Part shown: in pieces, positions 19,547 through 31,455 of the stretch
How the letters are laid out: each line of letters begins with the position of its first letter
Position numbering within the stretch: position 1 is the stretch's first letter
Origin: Cladosporium sp. IMV 00045
Lineage: Eukaryota; Ascomycota; Dothideomycetes; Cladosporiales; Cladosporiaceae
Assembly: GCA_001931905.2 (NCBI GenBank)
Contig: MSJI02000717.1
Span: forward strand, 44,411-108,410
DNA: 64,000 nucleotides
Direction of reading: 5' to 3'
Notes under the pieces: generated by a model
What the model was told of the DNA's origin: nothing
The model's database searches: none
The model's input: only the letters and a program-made list of their open reading frames with translations
Translations under genes and position numbers: made by a program

Positions 19547-21431
19547 ATGCCACACAGCACTCCCCAACCCTCCCCTCGGAACTGGTGGCACAATGCAACC
19601 ATCTACCAGATCTACCCAGCCAGCTTCCGTGACTCCAACGGTGACGGCTTCGGCGACTTGCCAGGCATCATCTCCAAAGTCGACCACATCGCCAGCCTGG
19701 GAGTAGACGCCGTATGGCTGTCGCCGTGCTACAAGAGTCCCAACGTCGACATGGGCTACGACATTGCAGATTACCGCGAGATTGACCCTCGCTACGGAAG
19801 CGTGGCCGATATTGAGGTCTTGATTGCGAAGTTGAAGCAACATGGCATCAAGCTGTTGATGGACTTGGTCGTTAATCACAGTTCGGATCAGCATGCTTGG
19901 TTTCAAGAATCGAGGAGCAGCAAGGACAACCCGAAGAGAGACTGGTATTTCAGAATCGAAGCCTGTTCATCAACTCATATCCTGACACTTTCCTCCCAGG
20001 TACATCTGGCACCACGGCCGAACGGAAGTCATCGACGGGCAGAAGGTCCGCCTACCCCCAAACAACTGGGAGTCCCTCTTCAAAGGCAGCGCCTGGGAAT
20101 ACGACTCCCTGACTGACGAATTCTACCTGCGCATCTTCGCCAAAGAACAGCCTGATCTCAACTGGTCCAACCCCTCCCTCCGTCGCGCCGTGCACTCCGA
20201 CATGCGTTTCTGGCTAGACAAAGGGATCGGAGGCTTCCGCACGGACGTGATCAACATGATCTCCAAACCGAGCGACTTCCCTGACGCGCCAATCACCAAC
20301 CCATCATCGCCCTGGCAGCATGCAGCGAGCGTCTACTGCAACGGTCCGCACGTGCACGAGTACCTGCAAGAGGTGCGCCGTGAAGTCCTCGACCACTACC
20401 CCGACGTGATGACAGTCGGCGAAGTGCCCTTCACCAGCGACCCGGCTTTGGTGCGGAAATACGTCGAACCCACCCGGCGTGAACTCAGCATGTTGTTCCA
20501 ATTCGACATTTTCGACATCGACACTGGGCCTGGAGGAAAATTCACCCAGTCCCACTGGACGCTCTTGGACCTCAAGAAAACCATCACGAAATGGCAACAA
20601 GCCCTCTCCTTCTCCAGCGGGGCGTGGCAGACATTCTTCCTCGAATCTCACGACGCCGCACGATCCGTGACGCGCTTCGGCGACCGCACGGCGGCGAATC
20701 GCTGGCGCGCGGCCAGAATGCTCGCGATGCTGTCCACGACTCTCAGCGGGACGCTGTTCATGCATCAAGGGCAGGAGATCGGGCTGGCGAACTTGGCGGA
20801 CGACATCCCCGTGTCTGCATACCCGGACATCGAGACGAGGAATTTCTGCGCGACGATCCGCGAGCGGCGTGAAGCTGACGCCCGTGAGCGCGGATTGCCG
20901 ATCGAAAGCATCGACATGAGCGACGTCGAGCGGGAGATCCGACTCAAAGCGCGCGATCACGGCCGCATCCCCATCCCGTGGGACGCGCGAGAGGCAAACT
21001 GCGGTTTCTCGACCGCGCCGAGCAAGCAGCTTTGGACGCCGATGAACAGCGATGGTGAGATCTGCAATGTCGCATCGCAAGAGAAGCAGTCGGACTCCGT
21101 GCTGAACTACTGGCGGAAGATGCTGGCGTTTCGGAAAGAGCGGGCTGAGGCGCTTGTGTTTGGAGATTTCGAGCCGGTGGGTGAGTTGGACGATGGGCCG
21201 GTGTTTGCGTATTGGAGGAAGGAGGTTGGAGGTGCTGGTGGAGCGGATTTGTTGGTGGTTCTTAACATGGCGAATGGGGAGGATGTGCAGTTCACGCTGC
21301 CTGGTGTTGGGGCATACAAAGTCTTGCAGAGCACAGAGGTGCGCGATGTGAAGAAGACCGAACGCCTGCGTGGCGGCGAGGTGGTTTCTTTGTCAGCGTA
21401 CGGAGGCCTTGTGTTTGAGTCCGAAGGGTAG
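19547..21431 (+). CDS. Alpha-glucosidase (maltase-type, GH13)
   Basis: Two exons, 19547-19944 and 20000-21431, with a 55-bp intron that splits the Trp codon of DWYIW, giving about 609 residues without a signal peptide, as expected for an intracellular maltase/isomaltase. The GH13 oligo-1,6-glucosidase/maltase layout is complete: WWHNATIYQIYPASFRDSNG at the start, DLVVNHSSD (region I), GFRTDVINM with the nucleophile Asp at about residue 215, TVGEVPF with the acid/base Glu at about 274, and ESHDAAR with the third carboxylate at about 350. It hydrolyses terminal alpha-1,4 and/or alpha-1,6 glucosides. Together with the divergent activator and transporter it forms a MAL-like cluster. The third site reads SHD where many relatives have NHD. 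Confidence 0.93.
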
Positions 21432-21603
21432 AGATAGACATGGGACTGGAAGAAATAGATAAAATGCAGCATTCACAAAAGACAAAATGCAATATCGTCC
21501 TGTTATCTCGTCGCTCTCAATTATAGAACAAAAATCGCTCGAACGCAAAGCAAAAACAGCTTCCAAAACAAAACAAACCCATCCTCCACATCCCTTCCAC
21601 ACA

Positions 21604-22716
21604 TCAACTAATCTTCCCAATCCTCTTCTTCGCAACATTCAGCTTCCCCTGATGCCTATCGACATCGCTATCCAGAATCCCCAGCATCTCATTCTGCAGC
21701 TCCAACTCCTCATTGATCATGATCCCCATATCCTTCAAGCGACTCACCGTCTTGCCCAAACTCATGACGTCCTGATCCTGCTCCTCCATGACCTGCCTCT
21801 GCAACTGCAGCACACCAGAATTATCCAGCTCCCTCGTCCGCTCCGTCTCTTTCAGCGGTCCGCCCAGCACGCGGCCGGAAGGCTTGCTTGCGCCGCGGAA
21901 GAGGTCTGCTTTGGATTCTGGCGTTGCGGTCGCTGAAGCGCCGGAAGGTTGGTTGGAAGAGCGGTTGGGCGCTGCGCTTCGTAAGACCGCCTCGAGGCCT
22001 TCGACTTCCTTCCTCGCGGCGCCGATCAGGTCTCTGCGACGCCGGATCTCCCCATCTCCAAGCCTGTTGCCCCAGCCTGCTTCGTTTCCTTTGTTGGAGG
22101 TGAGAGAGCGCAGGCCGGCGTCGAGCTGCTCGACATTGGCAGCGGCGCGCACGAGGGAGGCCTTGGCGTCTGCGCCGAGGGCATGCTGGTTCTGGGCGGT
22201 CTGCGCAGCGTCGCGGGATTTGAGCTGCTGGCGGGCGGCGTTGATGTGCGATTTGAGGTCACGGTGGGCTTCGAGCCAGTCGTTGGGGTCGGTGATGCCG
22301 GCGCTTCCTCTTCGCTTGGAAGCGTTAGGTGAGAGGGAGCCATTGGAGTTGAGCGTACTGGTGCTGCTGGGCAGGTTGAGGAACGCGCGCCAGGCACTGC
22401 TGCTGCGCCATTTGGGGTCGTTGTCTTCGAGGATGGCTTTGACGTATTTCTCTAGCGCTTGGCGGCGGTCTTCGGTCAGGCCTTCATTGTTGATTGTTTT
22501 CCATATCCAACTCTTTGCAGGTAAAGGTGCCGGAGGAGCAGAGCCGGTTTGGGATTGGAGTTCGGCGTGGAGGTTGGTGAAGTCGGTATAGCGTTTGCGG
22601 ATCTCGTGTTTGCGCAGTGGAAGTTGTAGGACGATGTGGTAGACGGTGAAAGGTTTACTGCCCTCGGGCGCGGCGGTTGAAGCTGACGGGATGGATATTT
22701 GTAGAGCAGGCGACAT
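21604..22716 (-). CDS. vam7: Vam7-like vacuolar SNARE (PX + Qc-SNARE)
   Basis: Intronless, 370 residues. The N-terminal PX domain (about 5-120) has the RKRYTDFTNLHAEL core and the Pro-rich PPAPLPAKSW loop that binds phosphatidylinositol 3-phosphate. The middle is charged and helical. The C-terminus (about 300-362) is a SNARE heptad region beginning LQLQRQVMEEQDQDVMSLGK and ending without a transmembrane segment, which is characteristic of Vam7. The family acts in homotypic vacuole fusion with HOPS and the other vacuolar SNAREs, recruited by PI3P through PX. It is convergent with the alpha-glucosidase, with about 170 bp between the two stops. Confidence 0.92.
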   Translation of the reverse strand: MSPALQISIPSASTAAPEGSKPFTVYHIVLQLPLRKHEIRKRYTDFTNLHAELQSQTGSAPPAPLPAKSWIWKTINNEGLTEDRRQALEKYVKAILEDNDPKWRSSSAWRAFLNLPSSTSTLNSNGSLSPNASKRRGSAGITDPNDWLEAHRDLKSHINAARQQLKSRDAAQTAQNQHALGADAKASLVRAAANVEQLDAGLRSLTSNKGNEAGWGNRLGDGEIRRRRDLIGAARKEVEGLEAVLRSAAPNRSSNQPSGASATATPESKADLFRGASKPSGRVLGGPLKETERTRELDNSGVLQLQRQVMEEQDQDVMSLGKTVSRLKDMGIMINEELELQNEMLGILDSDVDRHQGKLNVAKKRIGKIS

Positions 22717-23216
22717 TGTGGTGGTCAGAGGAAAGAGGAGTGTCGCATTGCTGGAAGCGAGGTGGACTTGAAGCTCTTTGTTGTACTGTAATGGCTGCCG
22801 TGCCGCTTAGGCTACAACCGTGCTCCTGCCCTGGTCACGCACTTGATCGTATGAGTAAAAGAAAGGCTTGCAATTAGGACATCGGCAACAGTAAATACCA
22901 AAGACTCTTAATGGCATGTCACACGTGAGCGGCGTGCATTTGCTGTATGCCTGCGCCTTCATCGTCACGAGCAACGGCCCGACGTCATACTAAAACAACA
23001 GCTCACGGGTACAAAGGTACATTGACGAGTGTGTCTGGTGTCACGCATTGCATGTCTACATTAATGTTATAAGTAATAGACAATGAGGTAGAATGACCGA
23101 TTATATTATCCAAATGCAGCTACAACGGCAGCTGCGTTTCACAAGTCATCAACATCCAAGATCAGGTCTTGACAAGCCTCCAAATCCTTCCATCCACTTG
23201 ACATGCACCATCAAAT
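22717..23216. other. Intergenic region, no gene seen
   Basis: About 500 bp between the vam7 start and the erg24 stop. AT-rich around 23040-23110. No gene or RNA is recognisable. Confidence 0.6.
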
Positions 23217-24873
23217 CTAGTACACGCCAGGCCAAATCCTCCATCTGACAATCTCGCAGTACTTCTCCCAGTCCTTGCCGTACTTGCGCCTGCACTTCTC
23301 CTCGTCGCGCATCTCACGGTGAATGAGCAGGACGGCAAAGTAGAGCATGTAGAAGTAAGTGATCGGAATGGCGTAGCCCTTGATACCCTCCTGAGACACA
23401 AGGTTGGTGCCTGGGTAGAGAACAGAGGGTGTGAGCTTGTAGCCGGCAGCCAGGGTTGGCAGGCAGTAGGACCACGACATGACCCAGTCGCCAAGGTAGT
23501 TGATGTGGCGGGCAGTGCCCCACCAGCCAGTGGTGAGCAGACGAGAGCCGGCGGCGGTTTCGATGTACTTCAGGTGAGCCACCTTGGGGTCGTTGGGGTT
23601 GGTGCGGAAGCGGTTCTTCTCGTTGTTGGCGCTGCGGAAGATGTAGTAGCCCAGACCCTGGAGACCGAGGATACCGACAACGTAGAGAGGGCCAAGAACG
23701 ACCGGGTGAACGCTGAGGTAGCGTGCCTGGATAGAGTAGGAGAAGGGAACCCAGACAAGGTCACCGAATGACAGCATGAAGCCGAAGCCGTCGTTGATGA
23801 TATCGATGGTGGTCAGAATTGCAGGCTCCATCCACAGCGCATCCAGAATGTAAACACCCTGGGAGATAGTGACGATGACTGGACTTGGATTTAGTAAATG
23901 CCAAAGGCCAATAGTGGACAATCAAACTCACGCATGGAATCGGTCACGTAGCCGTAAGTCTTGTATTGCTTCGCCATGAAAGCAAGATCAAGAATCAGCC
24001 ATCCAAGCATACCAGGCCTCAGCTCCATCCACGCCTTGATGTCAACCTCACCCGCGAAGGGCAGAGTGACGCGCGGGTTCAATTCGCGACCAATGAACCA
24101 GTCGTAGACAATATTTCCAGTGTGTCCACCAGCGGCGAGTTCACGCTTCTCCTTGTTACCGCGCTGGACGGAGAAAGAGTAGACGTAGACGTAGATTGCC
24201 AGCAAGAACGAGATGAGCAGGTTGGAAGAGGCCAGACCGGCGTAGTTGTTGTTGATGAAGGACCAGACGGGGAAGTCTGCGCCCTGGTAGATGGTGCCTG
24301 CGGCGCAAATGGCGAGGATAGTCATGGCGGACGAGAAGGCTGGATGCGGTCAGCGGCTGCGTTTTGTGTCACTCCTACACGCGCCGGGTTATCCATACCG
24401 TTGAACCTGTATTTCAGTCTTCCACCAGTCCTGAGCTCAGTGCCCTCAAGCTCCTGCGCGGGCAGAGCAGCGTAGAGGAACAAGCTGAAAGCGTACCAGG
24501 CCAGCGATCCCAGCATGGACTTGACAGTCACCAAGCCAGACCAACCGGGCCATCCCACCTCCTGAGCCAGCACCTCTGTGGCATGCTCCCATCCAGTCTG
24601 CGTGGTGAATGCGGGCGGCGTGAAGAGCTTGGAGGGGCTCAGAAGGGAGGGCGCAGGGCAGCCGGAGATGTCGTTGCAGAGGAAGGTAAGCGCGTAGACG
24701 GCGACAGGGCATCCGATCGAAATGAGAGCGGCGCCGATTCTGAAGATGTTGTTGTTAGTGATTGCGACGCGGGAAGTTGTCAGGTTCGTTGAGAACACTT
24801 ACGGTCCTCCGAACTCGAAGCCGTGAGGTTCCTCGACGGCGACAGCCTTGGTGGTCGATTTTTTGGGCGCCAT
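23217..24873 (-). CDS. erg24: Delta(14)-sterol reductase (complete, right copy)
   Basis: Four exons: 24803-24873, 24399-24739, 23932-24339 and 23217-23878, all with clean GT/AG borders, giving 493 residues. Both ERG4/ERG24 family signatures are visible: GNIVYDWFIGRELNPR and, near the C-terminus, LLIHREMRDEEKCRRKYGKD followed by WEKYC. Multiple hydrophobic helices fit an ER membrane enzyme. It reduces the C14-C15 double bond formed by Cyp51 in ergosterol synthesis, using NADPH, and is the target of morpholine-type fungicides. The 5' end lies in the duplicated block: a second 5' end is at 1-273, so the genome may carry two copies. Confidence 0.95.
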
Positions 24874-25175
24874 TGTTGCGTGTCGTCTGCGATCGAGAGA
24901 GACGTGTCGCCAACAAGACGTGGGGACGTGGGAAACGCGATGCTTTTTGAATTCGGGGGGTTGAAGATCTGACGTCGACGGAATCGTACGAGCACCGAGA
25001 CTGGAGAACGGAGACATGCTGATCCGTGCGTTGTCACGGTGGATCAAATGGAAGACTGTTTCTTTTTGATGCATATACACAAGACGAAATAAAATCAGAC
25101 CATTAATCAGCCGATATCTTGCAACAGCTATTTGCCAAATCAACCATCGAGCCGTATCCCATCTCTAACAATCCC
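24874..25175. other. Short intergenic region before erg24
   Basis: About 300 bp that serves as erg24 promoter and downstream region of the MFS gene. The same sequence with few changes occurs at 274-580. No gene seen. Confidence 0.5.
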
Positions 25176-27422
25176 TCAATCTCCCAACGACTTCTTCTCC
25201 ACCTGCTCCTGATCGCCCTCATCAACAGCCTTACTCTTCTCAGCAGAGATGATAGCCACATGAGCATCATTCTCCTCCTCACCAAGCAGAGCAAGAAGTC
25301 CAATCTCCCTCTCAATGCTGTGTTTGAGCTCTGCATCCCTCCTGGCAAAAGTCGCCTCTCCACTGCCAAACAGCTCGTCCATCTCCTCCAGCGTCTTGCC
25401 TTTGGTCTCTGGGACGAGGAAGTAAACCCAGATTGCGGCGATGGTAGTGATGCATCCGAAGAAGATGAATGCGCCGAAGTTGGACGTCTCCAGGAATGGC
25501 GATGTGGAGAGACCGACCGCTGTGATTCATTGTCAGCGGCGTTGCATAGAAGAGAGCGATATGTGAAGAAGACACTTACCAAAGTTGTTCAGCCAGTTGA
25601 AGCTGCCTCCCTGTGATATTCGGTCAGCTCTGTAACATCCCAACGAGTCATGAAGTCTTCACTCACCAAACTAACACCCTTTGCACGCATACTCAACGGA
25701 TAAACCTCACTCACAATAATCCAAGCCACCGGACCCCAAGAAAACGCAAAGAAACTGATAAACACCCAAACGAACACAACAGCAGCCCAACCACCACCCA
25801 TGTGAGCCTGCCAATTGTCTCCGAAAGCGCCAATGATACCCGCAACTATGAAGTGACAGGAGGCCATGCCCAATGCACCGGCCAGGAGGATCGATTTGCG
25901 GCCAAAGTGGTCGACGTACAGCACTGCCGGGATGGTGAAGAGGAATTCCAGAATGCCCACGACGCCTGTGGCGAGGAGAGCGGTGGTGTTGCCGGCGAGG
26001 TTGAAGTCTTGGAAGATCAAGGGCGCGTAGTAGTTGATTGCGTTTACCTGGGGGAGGAGAGGGAACATGTAAGTACGTGCTTGGAAGGGCTTTTCATTGG
26101 GGTGCAAAGGGTAAAGACCACGATCAGCCATGTACACTTACTCCATTCCCTGGACCATTGTTAGCGATATCCCATTTCGTTCCGAGTATTGAATTCACTT
26201 ACATTGTTGAAAAGTCATAGTCAAGCACGCAACCATGGTCCTCTTGAGCAACGAGCGATTCGTCACCAAAGACTTGTACTCATTAATACCCATCATGAAG
26301 TTAGACTTGAAGCTCCCATCCTGATATTGCGGATACTTCGCAGCGGCAGTCCTAGTCTCGAACTCCTTGAGAGCCTTGATTTCCAAGTACTCGATGCGAA
26401 CGCCCATGTCATCCTTGCTCTTGTTGCGCAGCCTGGCCAAAGTTTCGAGGCACTCTTCTTCACGGCCGACGTTCATGAGATGGCGAGGAGATTGTGGCAT
26501 GAAGAAAATCACTTGGAGCAAAGGGTATAAGTCAGCGGTTTGTCTCAGACATCACACAAGGTCATACCCTTCGCACTACTTACTGCCGGCTGCGAGAATG
26601 ATGGCTGGTAGAAGCTGGATGCACATCGGAATCAGGAAGGCGGCTCTGCTCTGTCCTTCTCCGGTACCGCCGATGAAGTTGGTCTAGAAATCAGTCAGCT
26701 CTGACAGTTACAAGCTCCAGAACCTGATATCACTCACTCCATAGCCAATCCAGAAGCTGACCATGATACCAAAAGTAATGGCAAGCTGCTGCACAGCAAC
26801 CAGCGCACCACGCACCTCCGGTGGGGCGAGTTCAGCGTTGTACAGAGGGACAATCATACTGAGACTTCCCACACCGAGACCGGTGACGAAACGACCGGCA
26901 AAGACGTAGTCGGCATTCATAGTGCAAGCTTGAACTATCACACCAACAACAAAGACGCCTGAAGCGATCACGGCGCAGATGCGGCGTCCTACGGCGTCGG
27001 CGAGGTATCCGTTGATGAGGGTACCGACCCAGGCTCCGAGTTCCAGAATAGCTGTCAGCATGCCCTGCTGAAGGCCAGTGTGTTCTGCGTAGCCATCCGT
27101 CTGAGATTTGTCAGTATGTGCAAGACCATTCATGCACAGGCGAGGGAGGACGAACGGCATCGATGAAAGATCTCATGGTCAGGATCTGGGCGAACATTCC
27201 CTGGTTGTCTTCGATGGAAACATTAGCTCTAGCTCAGACCAGATGGATGATGTCTTTGCATTCCAATCAGAGATACCTACATCCATACACCAGACCTCCG
27301 AGCGACGCGAAGAGAGCAATGGCACTTGTCTTGCCATTGTGAACGATTCCTTTCAAACCGGTTGGGCCAGCGAATTGTTGTCTTTTGGCCGAGAGACCAA
27401 CTCCAGTACCGGCGGGTGCCAT
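25176..27422 (-). CDS. MFS sugar transporter (right copy)
   Basis: Duplicate of 581-2810, with the start at 27422 (MAPAGTGVGLSAKRQQFAGP) and the stop at 25176 and the same multi-exon structure. The intron after GLVYG is longer and more diverged than in the left copy; coding exons are close to identical. Signatures are the same: GRFVTGLGVGSLSMIVPLYN, PQSPRHLMNVGREEE, DHFGRKS and PETKGKTLEEMDELFG. Residue changes are few and conservative (for example PVGTG against PAGTG at the N-terminus). It is likely a plasma-membrane hexose or quinate-type carrier with unknown substrate. Two near-identical carriers would mainly mean a dosage increase. Confidence 0.88.
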
Positions 27423-29245
27423 GATGGTGGCTCAAAGTATTATCAACTCCGAGAGCTCAGTGATATTCGAGAGGAAGTGCAAGACCGGGCCAACGAGGTA
27501 AGTATTCTATATATATCGAAGGCATCCTACACAGCACATCGTGCACACCCACAGCATCCCATGACTGTCCCCTCCGGCACATGCCTTTGCTCGTGAGCAC
27601 GAGAGTGAATGATCAGCGATTCAGCCTGAAGCCCATCGCTCACGAAAGCGAAATCAGTGGGTCAGTATGGAGCACCCGCATGGAGCCCCATGGCGAGCAG
27701 CCCGGAATTGTCGGCGTTTGTGGTATCTTCTCTCACTTCCCCCGCGACTTATGAAAGGCAACATAGGGTAAAAGGCATCGTGGTGCCGAAAAAGTGGATC
27801 TCGCTTGAGATAAAGCTAGGAGGTAGGAGACAAGAGGGCGCAAGGTTAAGACGGGAGGGCGAAGGCGAGGCCAAGCAATGCCACGGAAGTCTTGATGACG
27901 CGTGGCGAGCAGCTTGCATGAAATCATGGTCGTTTCGTTCTTTGAGAAGCTTGACAAGCATCTTTAATGGCGGTAATTGTTGGACATAATCGTACACATC
28001 TCTGTCGTGCCGCCAGGCTCGGAAGTGAACGCTCTCTCCCGGGCAAGCCAGAGAGACCGTGAATAATCGGACGAACTGCCCTTGACAATAATCACGGTGC
28101 TGCTGAAACCCTTCGGATAACTCGCAACTCTCGAAGACTTCGGTGGGTCACATTCGGCATGTCGCGACGGCTGCAATGATGGAATGCCCTAAATCGAAGA
28201 TGTGACATTGGGAGGTGAAGGGCTGAGTCGCAATTAGGCAGATCCCCGGTAAAAGGCACGTGGAAGAGACATTTAACCTCACAAACGGTCTTCTTGACAC
28301 AGGAGCTTGCTAAATTCTCGATGTATCTCATCGTGAATAATGCGATGAAGAGTACTGAGTCTGATGCCTTTGTGCGAGGCGTTTGGGAGGAAGTCCTGCG
28401 CCGTGTTGTTCAGCGACAAACTGTTTGAACCGGCTTTTCTATATATCGCCGCGAACCTCTTTCGAAGGGCTGTCAAGACTGAAGATGAACACATCATTGT
28501 CAATCGCCTGTTTGCATGGAACTGAACGCTCATTGTTCTTCGGTTGATTTCGGTCGTGAACCTCCTTCCACCTCAAACGCTGTCAAGGTGAACCCTCGCC
28601 TCCCGGCATAACCTCTATTGCCGCTGCGAGCACGACCAAGAGTAAATCAGCCTCTTTGATCGATGGCACGGATTTCTTTCGCTTTCGCACTCAAACCCAA
28701 AGCCTTACCGTCATGGCTCTGATGTACGTCTGTTCTCTTCGCGTTTTATCCAGCTCCGGAGGTCATCCTCCAAGCCCCTCTAAACTGATGTGAGTAACAA
28801 CAAATACCGTCTGACGGGCTTGAGCTGCCCGGTCGCCTGGAAAACCGCATCACGATTTCCAGCAGTGCACACGCTGCATTTGATGGTAGGAAGGGAGCAA
28901 TGTTACTCGACGGAAGGGACACGAAGGTTGCGGTCTCGAGCAAAGACATAACGAGCGAAGTGCAAAGATTCCGTAGAATAAAATGCTAATGAGCAGGCGC
29001 AAACATCGACGAGTCTGACCGGCATCGAGAGTACTGTACAACGTAGAACGATTCGGACGAAGTTACGTGGAATAAATTCGTTTCCTCTTGAGGACCAACT
29101 CGAGAGTCGATTCTAGGATACACACAAAACCAGAAAAGAGAAGAGTCGTCTTTCGAAGAGCGCCCAGAGCTTTTCTGCCCGTCTATACACCACACTAGAC
29201 AACCATGTTGTACAAATATACACAAAACAAGACCCCAACACATCT
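27423..29245. other. Intergenic region, right copy, no gene seen
   Basis: This is the counterpart of 2811-4705. Long blocks are nearly identical (for example around 28260-28350 against 3655-3745) and others carry indels. No reading frame is conserved between the two copies, which argues against an unnoticed gene. Confidence 0.65.
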
Positions 29246-30634
29246 TTACGTAACCATAGTCTCCACACTCCCCACAGGCCTACTCGCAAAACCAACACAT
29301 CCCTCAACGACTCCCTTCCTGGCGGGTTCAGAACTAACCTTAGCGCCCGCGAGGTAATTCATCCAAATGAGCCGTCCGATCCTCTCATCACTGACAGTCC
29401 CCAAGTGCTGAATCTCCTTCGTCTTCTTCTCCGGGTGGGCCTCGAAATAAACATCCAGCGCGCCCTGCTGATCCCTCGTGAGAAGCATGACAGAGCCCTT
29501 GGGGGCCTTGCCGCCGGAGAAAGTGCTCATGAAGGCACGCATGGCCTGGCCGAAGTCCTCGGCGTCGTACTGCGTTTCGGCGCTGGGGTTCAGTTTGCGT
29601 GCCTCCTGCCTGGCCTCGGCGGTGCGCTTGTCGATGCCCGTCTTCCAGCCGTCGCGGAGGTGGGCGAAATCCGTGTTGCGCGTGGGGGCGATGCGCCAGG
29701 CGCTCTTCATGCCGGGGACGTTGAGGAGTTCGGACCAGACTTGCTTGCTGGTTTCGGGGTCGAGGAGTTTGTTCTTCAGGTCTTCCTTTTCGGAGGGGAC
29801 CAGGGTGGATGCGTCCGGGTTGACGAGGTGGATGAGCTTGGATTGCAGGCCGCTGATGTCCTGCGTGCGCACGTACATGCCCACCACGTACACTTGGATG
29901 CTGAGGAAGGAGACGCTGCGGATACCAAGGCCGACGAGAGTATATTCTTCTTGGTCGGTGATGTTGCCGGGGTTGACGGGCGAGTTGGCCTGGGCTGCGG
30001 TTACAAGGCCGGGGACGGGCGTGGCGGCATTTGGGTCGTCCTGTGTGGAAGCAGGGAGGTAGATGGTACGAGGGAAATGAGGGACACTGCTGGTGCCAGT
30101 CTCGACAAGCTCAATCTCCTCTCCCTGACCCTGTGCAATAATCCTCTTGCCCTCGCCCGCGCCGATGATGTGCACTTCCTTTCCGTGGAATCGCGCATTG
30201 TCTTCCTTGGAAGCATCGAGCTGCAACTTCGCGCTGTCCTTTGCCTTCTCTTTCATCTGATCCATGTCGTCAAGATCGAGGTTGTAAACCACACATCCGA
30301 GACCAACAACACTGAACAGCAGACCCATGCCGGCAAAACGCATGCGGCGCAAGTGGTACTGGCGTTTCGCCTCCCTGGCTTCATAGACCGCTCTCGCGTC
30401 AAGAGGATTGTGAGCGGGTGCGGTCGGATGTCTCAGGGTGGCATCGTCGTCTGATGGGTTCACGAAGTAGGAGTCTTGTGTTGGCGCTGCAGTGTATGAA
30501 CGCTTGGTAGGAGAGCTGTAACGGGAAGCATGGCGGATCTGAGAGGCGCATAGTCTGGAAGTAGGTGGAGCGCGTTGAAGCTGCACGAGTCGACTGGAGA
30601 GCAGCCGCATTGCAGGGCGATGAGAGACAGGCAT
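29246..30634 (-). CDS. AIM18-like mitochondrial chalcone-isomerase-fold protein (right copy)
   Basis: Intronless, 462 residues, the same length as the left copy at 4706-6094 with only about a dozen substitutions. Layout: Arg/Ser-rich presequence-like N-terminus, one hydrophobic helix near residue 100, an acidic linker, and the chalcone-isomerase-like domain with LVGLGIRSVSFLSIQVYVVG and AWRIAPTRNTDFAHLRDGW. In yeast the Aim18/Aim46 relatives are mitochondrial inner-membrane proteins lacking chalcone isomerase activity. Substitutions are spread along the protein and leave the core helices unchanged. Confidence 0.9.
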   Translation of the reverse strand: MPVSHRPAMRLLSSRLVQLQRAPPTSRLCASQIRHASRYSSPTKRSYTAAPTQDSYFVNPSDDDATLRHPTAPAHNPLDARAVYEAREAKRQYHLRRMRFAGMGLLFSVVGLGCVVYNLDLDDMDQMKEKAKDSAKLQLDASKEDNARFHGKEVHIIGAGEGKRIIAQGQGEEIELVETGTSSVPHFPRTIYLPASTQDDPNAATPVPGLVTAAQANSPVNPGNITDQEEYTLVGLGIRSVSFLSIQVYVVGMYVRTQDISGLQSKLIHLVNPDASTLVPSEKEDLKNKLLDPETSKQVWSELLNVPGMKSAWRIAPTRNTDFAHLRDGWKTGIDKRTAEARQEARKLNPSAETQYDAEDFGQAMRAFMSTFSGGKAPKGSVMLLTRDQQGALDVYFEAHPEKKTKEIQHLGTVSDERIGRLIWMNYLAGAKVSSEPARKGVVEGCVGFASRPVGSVETMVT

Positions 30635-31455
30635 GATTGCGATGTCTGTGAAGGGGTATGAGTGAGTTGTGAGAGTTGGAGATGTTCTTTACCATTGACT
30701 GCTGACGTCTTCGGACAGATGAAGTCAGAGCGTAATCTTGGCACGGGCCAATGGCTTGTGAACCGACTTAGACCTCATCCCTGTGAATGCAGATGTTGTC
30801 CACGGCGGTTTTGATGGTCATTGACGATCAGCACACTCTATTGATGAGATCGCTGACTTGGGATTGGATTTCCATGGGTTCATTCTAACTGTTGCGGTCG
30901 TGGCACGGCTGCCAGACGGAAGTCTCTCAGCTGACGCTTGGACGTAAGTTCGTACACTGACACGGAGACCATCAGGATGCCAATGAGCGTAGGAGTACGG
31001 CGAGACAGATTAATTGAGTACATGCACCTTCGCGGCTCCTGGTAGAATCTCATAATGAATTGACGGATATGCAAATGAACGCAATTGAGAAACACTTCGT
31101 GTGCGAGCAACCAGAGAAATTTGCAGCCGAAGACCACCAGGTGGAAAAGAAAGATTGAAAGAAAATGACAAGATACCAAGAAACCAACATCTATACTCAA
31201 TGAAACAGTGCAACAAATTGTAATACAGGGGATGAGTAAAGCCAGGCCCAGGGTAAAGGTACACATCGCTCAAGGAAGACCGCGCACTGCGAACTTCCCA
31301 ATGAAAACCACCTGAGTAAGCCGTAGCCACTCGGAACCACTTCCACTCATCTACCACTCCTTTTTCTTGATTGTCTGCATTCTCACCGGCCTGCAGACCT
31401 CCATGACACAACTTCCGCCGCGTATGAATTGTCAATGCGCTGGGAAAAGATGCGC
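30635..31455. other. Intergenic region, right copy
   Basis: Counterpart of 6095-6900. No gene seen. The part next to the carrier stop (from about 31190) is nearly identical in both copies, while the middle (about 30880-31130) is more diverged. Confidence 0.55.
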
